Positions 1-6,334 of a stretch of 7,719 nucleotides of DNA are shown here, piece after piece (the first letter of the stretch is position 1; each line of letters starts with the position of its first letter). The notes under the pieces were generated by a model, which saw only the letters and a list, made by a program, of their open reading frames with translations, did no database searches and had not been told where the DNA came from. A program made the translations under genes and the position numbers. This DNA is from an uncultured Methylococcaceae bacterium. GTDB lineage: Bacteria; Pseudomonadota; Gammaproteobacteria; Methylococcales; Methylomonadaceae. The stretch is from positions 1 to 7,719 of the forward strand of contig CAIQND010000532.1 in the NCBI GenBank assembly GCA_903873045.1. The letters run 5' to 3'.

Positions 1-1133
1 ACGTGAACCACCTTGGCGGGTGCAAAGCCATTGAAATTAGTAGATGTCGCGCCGCTATAGGCACCGATGTTTCTGCTGTAAAGGAGATCATCGCGTTCCA
101 AGTCGGCCGGGAGCTCTTCGGTCATGGAAATAACATCCAGTCCGTCACAGGTAGGGCCAAATACCGTACAAATCTGGGTCGCCCCTGCTTTGAAAGCGTC
201 AAAGTGATATTGACAGTGGTCGAAAATTATACCTGAAAAAGTACTGTAGACACCGTCATTGATGTAATAACAAAGTTTGCCGTGCCGAACTGCCTTACCG
301 ATGATTGTCGAGACTGAGGTTCCGGCTGTCGCAACAATAAACCGTCCCGGCTCGGCAATAATTTTTATGTCGGGTGGAAAGAGTCTTTCCAGTTCAGAAT
401 TTATCCTTTTCGCCAATTCACTAAAAGGTTTTACAGAAGTGTCGTAGGGAGCCGGAAAACCGCCGCCAATATCCAGTAAATTCATCTTGTTATAGCCACG
501 CTCACTGGCCTGTTTAAAGATAAGCGCAGCAATATTAATGGCTTGTACGTAGTTCTCAAAATTGGTCGTTTGGCTTCCAACATGGAAACTCAGTCCCTCG
601 ACGATAAGCCCCGCTTTTTCCGCCTCTAAAATCAGGTCGACAGCTTCATCCGGTTCTGCACCAAATTTTGAGGACAGCTCCACCATGGCACCTGCGTTGG
701 AAACTCTGAGGCGAAGCACAAGTCGGGAGTTAGGCGCGTATCGCCTGAGTTTGGCAAGCTCATCAAGGTTATCGAAGGTCAGCAGTGGCTGGTAACGGTC
801 AAGCTGCATTAGCGTCTCGTTTGCCTTGATCGGATTTGCATAGATAACATGCTCCCTTATCCACTCATAACGTTCCTTATCCGGCATTGCCTTTATGTTT
901 TCGTAGACCACTCTAAATTCCGGCATTGACGATATATCAAAACTGGCACCGGCATCGAACAGGGTTTTTACTATGTCCGGATCAGGATTAGCCTTAATCG
1001 CGAAATAGGCTTGAACACGAGGGAGATATTTCTTAAAAGTCGTATAATTACTTCGTAATTCATTGTGATCTATCACGAATAACGGTGTTCCGTGGGTTTC
1101 GGCAAGCTGTTGCAAAATGTTTGCAGTGATCAT
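1..1133 (-). CDS. Ornithine/lysine decarboxylase family protein (PLP fold type III), C-terminus cut by window edge
   Basis: This enzyme decarboxylates a basic amino acid (ornithine and/or lysine) to putrescine or cadaverine in the cytoplasm, for polyamine synthesis. 377 full codons are visible and the frame runs off position 1, probably only a few residues before the end. Family landmarks in order are: AIKAN with the PLP-binding Lys47, HVGSQ (184-188), the GGGF phosphate-binding loop (223-226), EPGR (261-264), Asp293 in NDGVY, the catalytic Cys-Asp pair 329-330 in GPTCDGLD, and Tyr359 in NIGAY followed by NFNGF. The start at 1133 is supported by AAGGAG (1140-1145), six bases upstream. A possible -10 (TATAGT, 1200-1205) has no good -35 partner. 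The gene is divergent from everything else in the window. The family is certain. The choice between ornithine, lysine or dual substrate cannot be settled here. The related diaminopimelate and carboxynorspermidine decarboxylases fit less well, because the GPTCDGLD and NFNGF motifs are of the ODC/LDC type. Confidence 0.93.
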   Translation of the reverse strand, partial: MITANILQQLAETHGTPLFVIDHNELRSNYTTFKKYLPRVQAYFAIKANPDPDIVKTLFDAGASFDISSMPEFRVVYENIKAMPDKERYEWIREHVIYANPIKANETLMQLDRYQPLLTFDNLDELAKLRRYAPNSRLVLRLRVSNAGAMVELSSKFGAEPDEAVDLILEAEKAGLIVEGLSFHVGSQTTNFENYVQAINIAALIFKQASERGYNKMNLLDIGGGFPAPYDTSVKPFSELAKRINSELERLFPPDIKIIAEPGRFIVATAGTSVSTIIGKAVRHGKLCYYINDGVYSTFSGIIFDHCQYHFDAFKAGATQICTVFGPTCDGLDVISMTEELPADLERDDLLYSRNIGAYSGATSTNFNGFAPAKVVH

Positions 1134-1590
1134 GGAAATCTCCTTGGTTTTAGTATTTAAGCACTACATACTGAGAATGAGAAGCAAAATAGCGATTAAA
1201 CTATAAGGTTTATCAGGGTAAGCCTGACACTGTTTCAGTCAATCTGAATAGTCGCGACATTTTAAAAATAAAAAGTAATGGCAATAAAATATCTTTAGCA
1301 GTCATGGCTTCATCAGTAATATTATACCGTGCAAGTCGAAGCATGCTACCGACAACAAAAAAACAATGTCACTATATCACCTAAAATACAAGAGGTCAGT
1401 GAATAAAATAACAAGACTGGAGCAACGCCAAAGGATAACCGACAAGCAATCGAATCGATTTGTTTACCAAACAGGTTCTTTTGAGTGCATCCTTCATAGA
1501 AGCCCAAAAGCAATTGACACTTTGTTTATCACAAAAAATGCTAAAAATCTCTGTAGATACGGGTTAAGCGCTAGCCGTAACCCGACACAA
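1134..1590. other. Intergenic region upstream of the decarboxylase, no convincing gene
   Basis: AT-rich spacer that carries the 5' leader and presumably the promoter of the minus-strand decarboxylase. A 76-codon open frame at 1366-1596 (plus) has no ribosome binding site, no recognisable domain and runs into a repeat, so it is not annotated. A perfect TTGACA at 1514-1519 lacks a matching -10. Nothing else was recognised before the stem-loop at 1560. Confidence 0.6.
1560..1584. repeat. Short stem-loop repeat (CGGGTTA / TAACCCG)
   Basis: A 7-bp perfect inverted repeat, CGGGTTA (1560-1566) and TAACCCG (1578-1584), encloses an 11-base loop. There is no run of T after it in either direction, so a rho-independent terminator is unlikely. 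It ends seven bases before the larger palindrome at 1591 and resembles the dispersed GGGTTA/TAACCC stem-loops seen between genes in many bacterial genomes. That family link is an impression. Confidence 0.5.
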
Positions 1591-1697
1591 ATATAGAGCC
1601 ATGTAGAAATAAAGCGACATTCGCCCACCCTCACCCCAGCCCTCTCCCGGAGGGAGAGGGCGCTTTATGTTGCTTTACTTCTAAGCCACTCTATACT
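1591..1697. repeat. 107-bp palindromic intergenic element with GC-rich central hairpin
   Basis: The two ends are imperfect inverted copies of each other over about 30 bases. The left arm (1591-1620) begins ATATAGAGCC and ends AAAGCGACAT. The right arm (1667-1697) begins ATGTTGCTTT and ends CTCTATACT. The centre holds a perfect 10-bp hairpin, GCCCTCTCCC (1639-1648) with GGGAGAGGGC (1652-1661), around a GGA loop. The CCCTCACCCC-CCCTCTCCC core matches a repeat type common between genes in proteobacteria. No coding capacity or clear target-site duplication is visible. It could be a non-autonomous mobile element or a transcribed stem-loop. Confidence 0.7.
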
Positions 1698-1930
1698 GAC
1701 CCGGCCTACGCGACGGTAATTTCAAAAAAATTAAACCGAGGAATGACGGATACCTTTTTGAGCCGATAAATTTGTAGTTTTACCATCAAGCACATAAAAC
1801 AGTACCGCTAAAAATCAATATCGTGGTGATATTAAGGTGTTGTAAAATAAAGGGTCAAAAAAACAGGATAATAATTTACTTAGTGTCAGCGCAACGTAAT
1901 TGGCTTACACTGTTAAATCAACTGAAATAT
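1698..1930. other. Intergenic spacer with a REP-like remnant
   Basis: No open frame of interest was found. CCGGC followed by CTAC at 1701-1709 matches the outer end of the REP unit at 6159-6169, but no GCCGG partner lies nearby, so it is at most a solo remnant. The rest is AT-rich. The stretch just before 1931 is the original upstream flank of the ORF at 2047, now separated from it by the inserted element at 1939-2041. Confidence 0.45.
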
Positions 1931-1938
1931 AAACAATG

Positions 1939-2041
1939 GTAAGTATTCACCTCCCCCTTTGAAAAAGGGGGATTGAGGGGGATTTATTTAATAAAATCTC
2001 CCCTAACCCCTCTTTTTCAAAGAGGGGAACTGAATAGTTAC
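1939..2041. mobile_element. MITE-like element, 103 bp, flanked by 8-bp direct repeats
   Basis: The whole element is a long imperfect inverted repeat. The left arm runs from GTAAGTATTC through CTCCCCCTTTGAAAAAGGGG and GAGGGGGATTT. The right arm is its reverse complement, starting GTAACTATTCA from 2041 and containing CCCCTCTTTGAAAAAGAGG. The arms meet around 1989-1991 in an AT-rich centre. Immediately outside both ends is the same octamer AAACAATG (1931-1938 and 2042-2049), which fits a target-site duplication. There is no transposase gene, so movement would need an enzyme supplied elsewhere. The right-hand octamer contains the first possible ATG of the next ORF, meaning the insertion landed exactly at its 5' end. 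Confidence 0.72.
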
Positions 2042-2046
2042 AAACA

Positions 2047-2346
2047 ATGAAGTGTTGGTTGACCATGGATAATGATAGACTGATAAATGAAGCCAGGCAT
2101 CTTTATGCGGTATTGCAAGTTGAACAACTTGTGCAATCCATAAAAAATAAAGCCGGAGTTGAGCGTCTTGACCGAGCAGTAATATGTGCCTATTGTCGTT
2201 ATCAGCGTCGATTAAATCGTTGTGTTTTGTGTTACAGGGTTCGCTTAGATGACTGTAATCGGGGATTTGGCGGGGAAGAACGCAGGTTCTGCCCAGCGAG
2301 TAAAAAACATGCCATTAACCGATGCATAGAGCAGGATAGCGCGTAA
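2047..2346 (+). CDS. Hypothetical protein, 99 aa, possibly a remnant
   Basis: No family is recognised. The first two thirds read like real protein: a charged, amphipathic helical stretch (about residues 9-58) with ERLDRAV followed by CAYCRYQRRLNR. The last 40 residues are less protein-like, with scattered Cys and Arg. They overlap a minus-strand ORF, so the tail may be out of frame or spurious. Start choices are ATG 2047, inside the right target duplication of the upstream element, or ATG 2065 (MDNDRLIN). Neither has a good ribosome binding site. The CxxC pair near residues 48-51 and another near 58-61 could bind metal, but this is speculative. It may be a small real gene, a truncated copy of a longer one, or noise. 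Confidence 0.35.
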   Translation: MKCWLTMDNDRLINEARHLYAVLQVEQLVQSIKNKAGVERLDRAVICAYCRYQRRLNRCVLCYRVRLDDCNRGFGGEERRFCPASKKHAINRCIEQDSA

Positions 2347-2403
2347 AAAAGCAATTATCATCATCAGTGCAATCAGGTGATTATCCACATTTAGAATGAT
2401 CAT
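2245..2403 (-). CDS. Possible small hydrophobic protein, 52 aa
   Basis: The ATG at 2403 (minus) is followed by 52 codons and TAA at 2245-2247. The protein starts MIILNVDNHLIALMM and has a hydrophobic stretch at about residues 10-31 that could span the membrane once. A short polar tail containing FFTRWAEP follows. Upstream are GAGAGG (2414-2419, ten bases away) and AAGG (2408-2411, four bases away), the better translation signal of the two overlapping small ORFs. It overlaps the end of the plus-strand ORF at 2047-2346, so probably only one of the two is genuine. No homologue is recognised. The call rests on the ribosome binding site and hydrophobicity alone. Confidence 0.3.
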   Translation of the reverse strand: MIILNVDNHLIALMMIIAFLRAILLYASVNGMFFTRWAEPAFFPAKSPITVI

Positions 2404-2569
2404 TTTTCCTTAACCTCTCTTTTTCATCAAACGTTCACATTTTTTTAGTAGACTCAAATATCACGGAATATAGCGGTAGCGGTTCAACGTATTGTTTTCT
2501 CTTTTTTACAAAGAGTGAGCTCGCGGAGTATCATTACTAATTAGTTGCTTTGTAGTACAGGCTGGTCAA
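2404..2569 (+). promoter_or_regulatory. Leader region of the kinase-like/GNAT-nitrilase operon
   Basis: These 166 bases precede the operon and should contain its promoter. A candidate -35 (TTCACA, 2434-2439, one mismatch to TTGACA) is followed at 16-17 bases by a weak -10-like AATATC or AAATAT near 2456-2462. A stem-loop CTCTTT...AAAGAG sits around 2500-2516 in the putative leader. The operon start codon at 2570 has only a weak AGG (2559-2561) eight bases upstream. The individual promoter elements are guesses. Confidence 0.25.
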
Positions 2570-4459
2570 ATGGTAGCCACAAAAAAAAATATTCCCGACC
2601 CCTACGAAGATGTCCTGAAACAAATTCTTGCCGAGGTCATCGATTTACGCCAGAAAATTGAAAGCAATGCCAATCAGCGTTTACAAAAATACCGTGGCAA
2701 CTTTCATTCCGGTTACTTTTCTAAAAGTGCCTGTAACCTTGCACATTATCTTGCCATGCGACAATTTGATCTGCGTCATTTACAGGATCGCCTCGCTCAG
2801 GCTGGTTTATCTTCGTTGGGCAGAGCTGAAGCATCGGTATTATCGACGTTTGATTCGTTGATAGATGTATTAAAACGGGCAACAGAAAAACACTATCAGT
2901 TGGGTGAAAAAAACCCCTGTGAATACGGATTTAATCGTGGCCAGCAGTTGCTGGAGCAACATACAATTGAATTATTTGGTCCCTTTCATGAGCGCAATGA
3001 GTATGGTAGAGCCCATGTCATGGTGACTTTACCCACTGAGGCCGCTATGGATTACTCGTTGGTCAGTTCATTACTTGAAAAAGGCATGACCTGTGCCCGT
3101 ATCAATTGTGTACATGATGATCCGGTTATCTGGCAGGCAATGATATTAAATGTTCGCCGTGCAGAAACCGAAATGGGTCGTTCTTGCCGTATTCTAATGG
3201 ATCTTGCCGGACATAAAATTCGCACGGGTGCCATTGCTCCAGGACCCTCGATTTATCATATTCGTGTACAAAAAGATCGAACCGGTAAAGTTGTAAGACC
3301 GGGGCATCTAATTTTAACCAGCAACCCGCAAGACACCATTGCTGACAGCGCATTATTTTGCGTGTCAATTCCAAAACCGTTGCATCAAAAACTTGCGGCA
3401 GGCATGCGCTTGAGCTTTATTGACAGCCAGAACAAACAGCGTTTCCTGACAGTTGAAAAAGCACTTTCTGATACGGATTGGCTGGTGAGTTGTGACAAAA
3501 CGGCTTACCTTGTTTCAGGTTGCACCTTAACGTTAACCACACCCCAACAAACGGATGATCCAATATCGGCTGATCAATTTACGCTAGGAGAATTTACCGG
3601 CGAACCTCTGGATATTCGGGTATTTAAAAACCAATTGCTGTTACTGACACCGGGTAATATCGACGGAAAACCGGCTGAGCAGAATAAGGGGCTTTTAATT
3701 CATCCCGCGCAAATAGGGTGTACGCTTTCTTCCGTCCTGGAAAAGCTTAAAATCGGCCAATCGGTCTGGATTGATGATGGCAAACTGGGTGCCGTCGTAG
3801 AAACGGTGACAGAGCAAGGTGCATTGTTACGGGTAACCGTAGCAAAAGCCGGTGGCGTCCGCATACAGAGTGACAAGGGCATTAATTTTCCGGAAGCCAT
3901 CTTTAATTTGCCGCCACTCACCCGGAAAGATTTAACGGATTTGGATTTTATTTGTGTGCATGCCGATTTGGTTGGCTTTTCCTTTGTAGAAACGCTGGCA
4001 GATATGGAAAAATTGATGTCAGAACTGGCAAAACGAAATGCCTCGGAACTGCCTGTCATCGCTAAGATTGAAACCAATCTGGCGGTAAAAAATCTTCCGG
4101 ATATTATATTGGGGACTATCGGCCGGCATAATCTGGGCATCATGATTGCCAGAGGGGATTTAGCCGTAGAATTAGGCAGCGCCAGACTGGCTGAAATTCA
4201 GGAAGAGCTGCTGTGGTTATGCGAAGCAGCGCATGTTCCCGTCATTTGGGCAACTCAGGTACTGGAATCGATCACCAAAAAAGGCACCCGTTCCCGGCCT
4301 GAATTTACCGATGCCGCCATGGCGGTTAGAGCCGAATGCGTCATGTTGAATAAAGGCCCCTATATTCTCGATGCGATAGAGGCGCTGGTGAGCGTTATGA
4401 TGCGCATGCAGGAACATCAAAGAAAAAAGTTTTCCCGCCTACGCGCTTTACACTGGTAA
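2570..4459 (+). CDS. Pyruvate-kinase-like protein with N-terminal extension, enlarged B domain and no C-terminal domain
   Basis: Homologue of pyruvate kinase, which makes pyruvate and ATP from phosphoenolpyruvate and ADP. Residues 1-145 form a mostly helical extension absent from standard enzymes. The barrel starts near 147, with RIN at 177-179 and DLAGHKIRTG at 211-220. A B region of about 180 residues (222-400) follows, against about 100 normally. The barrel then resumes with WIDDG (400-404), the catalytic Lys499 in AKIE, ARGD (527-530) and ATQ (561-563). The chain stops about 65 residues after ATQ, so the C-terminal regulatory domain is missing. Lys216 sits where potassium-independent pyruvate kinases carry Lys instead of Glu. 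The potassium-site Ser is replaced by Val181, the Lys/Gln after the metal-site Asp by Ala213, and the usual SGET segment by NKGP. The main catalytic Arg, Asp, Lys and Thr are kept, so activity is plausible. Substrate change is possible. It is the first gene of a probable operon, nine bases before the next. Confidence 0.87.
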   Translation: MVATKKNIPDPYEDVLKQILAEVIDLRQKIESNANQRLQKYRGNFHSGYFSKSACNLAHYLAMRQFDLRHLQDRLAQAGLSSLGRAEASVLSTFDSLIDVLKRATEKHYQLGEKNPCEYGFNRGQQLLEQHTIELFGPFHERNEYGRAHVMVTLPTEAAMDYSLVSSLLEKGMTCARINCVHDDPVIWQAMILNVRRAETEMGRSCRILMDLAGHKIRTGAIAPGPSIYHIRVQKDRTGKVVRPGHLILTSNPQDTIADSALFCVSIPKPLHQKLAAGMRLSFIDSQNKQRFLTVEKALSDTDWLVSCDKTAYLVSGCTLTLTTPQQTDDPISADQFTLGEFTGEPLDIRVFKNQLLLLTPGNIDGKPAEQNKGLLIHPAQIGCTLSSVLEKLKIGQSVWIDDGKLGAVVETVTEQGALLRVTVAKAGGVRIQSDKGINFPEAIFNLPPLTRKDLTDLDFICVHADLVGFSFVETLADMEKLMSELAKRNASELPVIAKIETNLAVKNLPDIILGTIGRHNLGIMIARGDLAVELGSARLAEIQEELLWLCEAAHVPVIWATQVLESITKKGTRSRPEFTDAAMAVRAECVMLNKGPYILDAIEALVSVMMRMQEHQRKKFSRLRALHW

Positions 4460-4468
4460 TCCGTTTAA

Positions 4469-6031
4469 ATGTCCTTTCAGTACTACAAGGCCAACCAACC
4501 CATGAAAAAAGTCAAAATTGAGAAACATAAGTTACTGCTGCGGCATTTAACGCTGGATGATTACGCTAATATTGCCGCTTTAATGGAGCATGTTTATGGT
4601 AATTTAGGCGGTGCCTGGAAACCGGATCAGTTTGCTTCACAAATTGCCCGTTTCCCTGAAGGTCAGATTGGCATTGAAGATAATGGCCAATTAGTGGCCG
4701 CAGCTTTAAGTATGATTGTTGACTATGCTCGCTTTGGCGACATCCATACTTACGCTCAAATTACCGGTGACGGTTATCTGACCACGCATGACCCGCAGGG
4801 TGATACTTTATATGGTGTCGATATTTTTGTTCATCTCCAGTATCGGGGGTTACGCTTGGGCCGACGTTTGTATGATGCACGTAAAGAATTATGCCGAAAC
4901 CTGAATTTACGTCGATTTATTGCAGGAGGGCGGATTCCCGGTTACGCCCAATACGCTGATACGTTTACCCCTGTACGTTATATAGAAGAGGTTAAAAATA
5001 GGGAGATTTTTGATCCCGTACTTTCCTTTCAACTGCTTAATGGCTTCCATGTGCGCAAGGTAATCACCGGCTATCTACCTGTAGATGCCGATTCAATGGG
5101 GTTTGCTACCTTACTTGAATGGGTCAATCTTGATTATGTCGATAAATCGCCAGCACTGGGCTGTTCAAAAAACATTATCCGTTTAGGTGTCGTACAATGG
5201 CAGATGCGGACGTTAACCAGCGTTGAAGAACTGCTCAAACATGCCGAGTTTTTTATTGATGCGGTATCCGGTTATCAGGCTGATTTTATACTCTTTCCTG
5301 AATACATGAGTGCGCCACTCATGGGCTTGTTTAATGATAAAAACCCGCCTGATGCCATTCGTGCCTTGGCCGGTTTTACCAGTGAAATCAGAAATGGTTT
5401 ACTGGCAATGGCCATGTCTTACAATATCAATATCATCGCCGGCTCCATGCCTGAATACAGCTCCCATGAGCTCTATAATGTGTCGTGGCTGTTGAGACGT
5501 GATGGCACGTTTGAAGCCCAATACAAAATCCATGTCACCATTGACGAGGTCAGTTGTTGGGGTGTTCAAGGCGGTGATGCGTTAAAAGTGTTCGATACCG
5601 ATTGTGGCAAAATTGCCGTATTAATTTGTTATGACTCAGAATTTCCGGAGCTTGCCCGTTTAGCGACCATCGAAGGCGCACAAATATTGTTTGTACCCTT
5701 CTGGACGGATACCAAAAACGCCTACCAACGGGTACGTTATTGTTCACAAGCGCGTGCCATTGAAAATGAATGTTTTGTGGCAATTACCGGCAGTGTCGGA
5801 AATTTACCCTACGCTGAAAATATGGACATTCAATACGCGCAAGCGGCCATTTTTAGTCCCAGTGATTTTTCATTTCCGCATGATTCAATCTTGGCGGAAG
5901 CCACACCCAATACCGAAATGACGCTGATTGCCGATGTCAATCTGGATTTATTAAAACAGGTTCGCACGCGCGGCGCTGCCCGTAATCTTGCCAATCGCCG
6001 TCAAGATCTGTATCGACTGGAATGGCTGTAG
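4469..6031 (+). CDS. GNAT acetyltransferase / carbon-nitrogen hydrolase (nitrilase superfamily) fusion
   Basis: Two-domain protein of 520 residues. Residues 20-225 form a GNAT N-acetyltransferase domain, with the acetyl-CoA motif QYRGLRLGRRL at 124-134. Residues 236-520 form a nitrilase-superfamily amidohydrolase with Glu278 (FPEYM), Lys353 (YKIHVT), a probable second Glu360 and the nucleophile Cys387 (LICYDSEFPE), so the catalytic set is complete. This is the RimI-nitrilase arrangement of Bacillus YhcX and of the class-12 nitrilase group, whose substrates are unknown. It would be cytoplasmic: no signal peptide is seen. The start is uncertain. ATG 4469 is nine bases after the upstream stop but has no ribosome site. 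ATG 4502 (MKKVKIEK) begins closer to the conserved domain and has AAGG 11 bases upstream. The close spacing implies co-transcription with the kinase-like gene. A BIME follows the stop. Confidence 0.92.
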   Translation: MSFQYYKANQPMKKVKIEKHKLLLRHLTLDDYANIAALMEHVYGNLGGAWKPDQFASQIARFPEGQIGIEDNGQLVAAALSMIVDYARFGDIHTYAQITGDGYLTTHDPQGDTLYGVDIFVHLQYRGLRLGRRLYDARKELCRNLNLRRFIAGGRIPGYAQYADTFTPVRYIEEVKNREIFDPVLSFQLLNGFHVRKVITGYLPVDADSMGFATLLEWVNLDYVDKSPALGCSKNIIRLGVVQWQMRTLTSVEELLKHAEFFIDAVSGYQADFILFPEYMSAPLMGLFNDKNPPDAIRALAGFTSEIRNGLLAMAMSYNINIIAGSMPEYSSHELYNVSWLLRRDGTFEAQYKIHVTIDEVSCWGVQGGDALKVFDTDCGKIAVLICYDSEFPELARLATIEGAQILFVPFWTDTKNAYQRVRYCSQARAIENECFVAITGSVGNLPYAENMDIQYAQAAIFSPSDFSFPHDSILAEATPNTEMTLIADVNLDLLKQVRTRGAARNLANRRQDLYRLEWL

Positions 6032-6052
6032 CTTATTGATTATAAAAAATAG

Positions 6053-6171
6053 GCGTAGGCCGGAATAAGACCACCCAAGCGTAGCGCGTGGTGGCGTTTC
6101 CGGCATATCGTATGGGGTGCCGGAAACGCTTATTCTCGCTTACGCTCGAAAAGCCTTATTCCGGCCTACGC
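6053..6171. repeat. BIME: two inverted REP units with GTAG ends
   Basis: The outer arms are a perfect 17-bp inverted repeat, GCGTAGGCCGGAATAAG (6053-6069) and its reverse complement (6155-6171). The inner arms are a perfect 12-bp pair, GCGTTTCCGGCA (6094-6105) and TGCCGGAAACGC (6118-6129). Each half is itself a REP-type hairpin. Unit 1 is GTAG (6055-6058), GCCGGAA (6059-6065), TTCCGGC (6098-6104). Unit 2 is the mirror image and ends in CTAC (6166-6169). The GTAG tetranucleotide next to the stem is the recognition mark of REP-associated tyrosine transposases (RAYT). In E. coli, BIMEs of this layout lie downstream of genes and protect mRNA 3' ends or bind gyrase. Here it sits 21 bases after the operon's last stop. 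Confidence 0.85.
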
Positions 6172-6191
6172 TGTAGGTATGAGCTTCAATC

Positions 6192-6304
6192 ATAGAACAC
6201 GGATGACACTGATTATACGGATTTCAACGGATTTTATGGTTAGCCGAAAAGACTTGTTTGATGAGATGAAAAATATTTTCTTATCCGTGTCATCCGTGTT
6301 CTAT
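6192..6304. repeat. Inverted-repeat element with 18-bp arms (AACACGGATGACAC family)
   Basis: ATAGAACACGGATGACAC (6192-6209) is matched perfectly by its reverse complement at 6287-6304, around a 77-base AT-rich centre. The left part also carries shorter CGGAT repeats near 6218-6233. The AACACGGATGACAC motif resembles a dispersed repeat seen in many unrelated bacterial genomes. No transposase is present and no direct repeat flanks it clearly. An open frame runs through the element into the next gene, but its codons here are repeat sequence and not protein. Confidence 0.75.
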
Positions 6305-6334
6305 TTTTTAACGACTGAGTATAAACCAAATCTT

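Noticed and set aside
562..795. 77-codon plus-strand open frame
   Set aside because: It lies antisense within the well-supported decarboxylase gene, whose frame explains the conservation.
1514..1543. Perfect TTGACA as a promoter -35
   Set aside because: No acceptable -10 lies at 16-18 bases and no credible gene follows downstream.
1366..1596. 76-codon plus-strand open frame in the intergenic region
   Set aside because: It has no ribosome site, no recognisable domain, irregular composition, and it ends inside repeat sequence.
1591..2041. CRISPR-like repeats
   Set aside because: The repeats are different inverted palindromes, not regularly spaced direct repeats with spacers.
2396..2405. AATGATCATT palindrome as an operator
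   Set aside because: A 10-base AT-rich palindrome is expected by chance, and it overlaps the start of the small minus-strand ORF.
3700..4143. 147-codon minus-strand open frame
   Set aside because: It is a shadow of the pyruvate-kinase-like gene. That gene's plus-strand frame carries the AKIE catalytic motif in this stretch.
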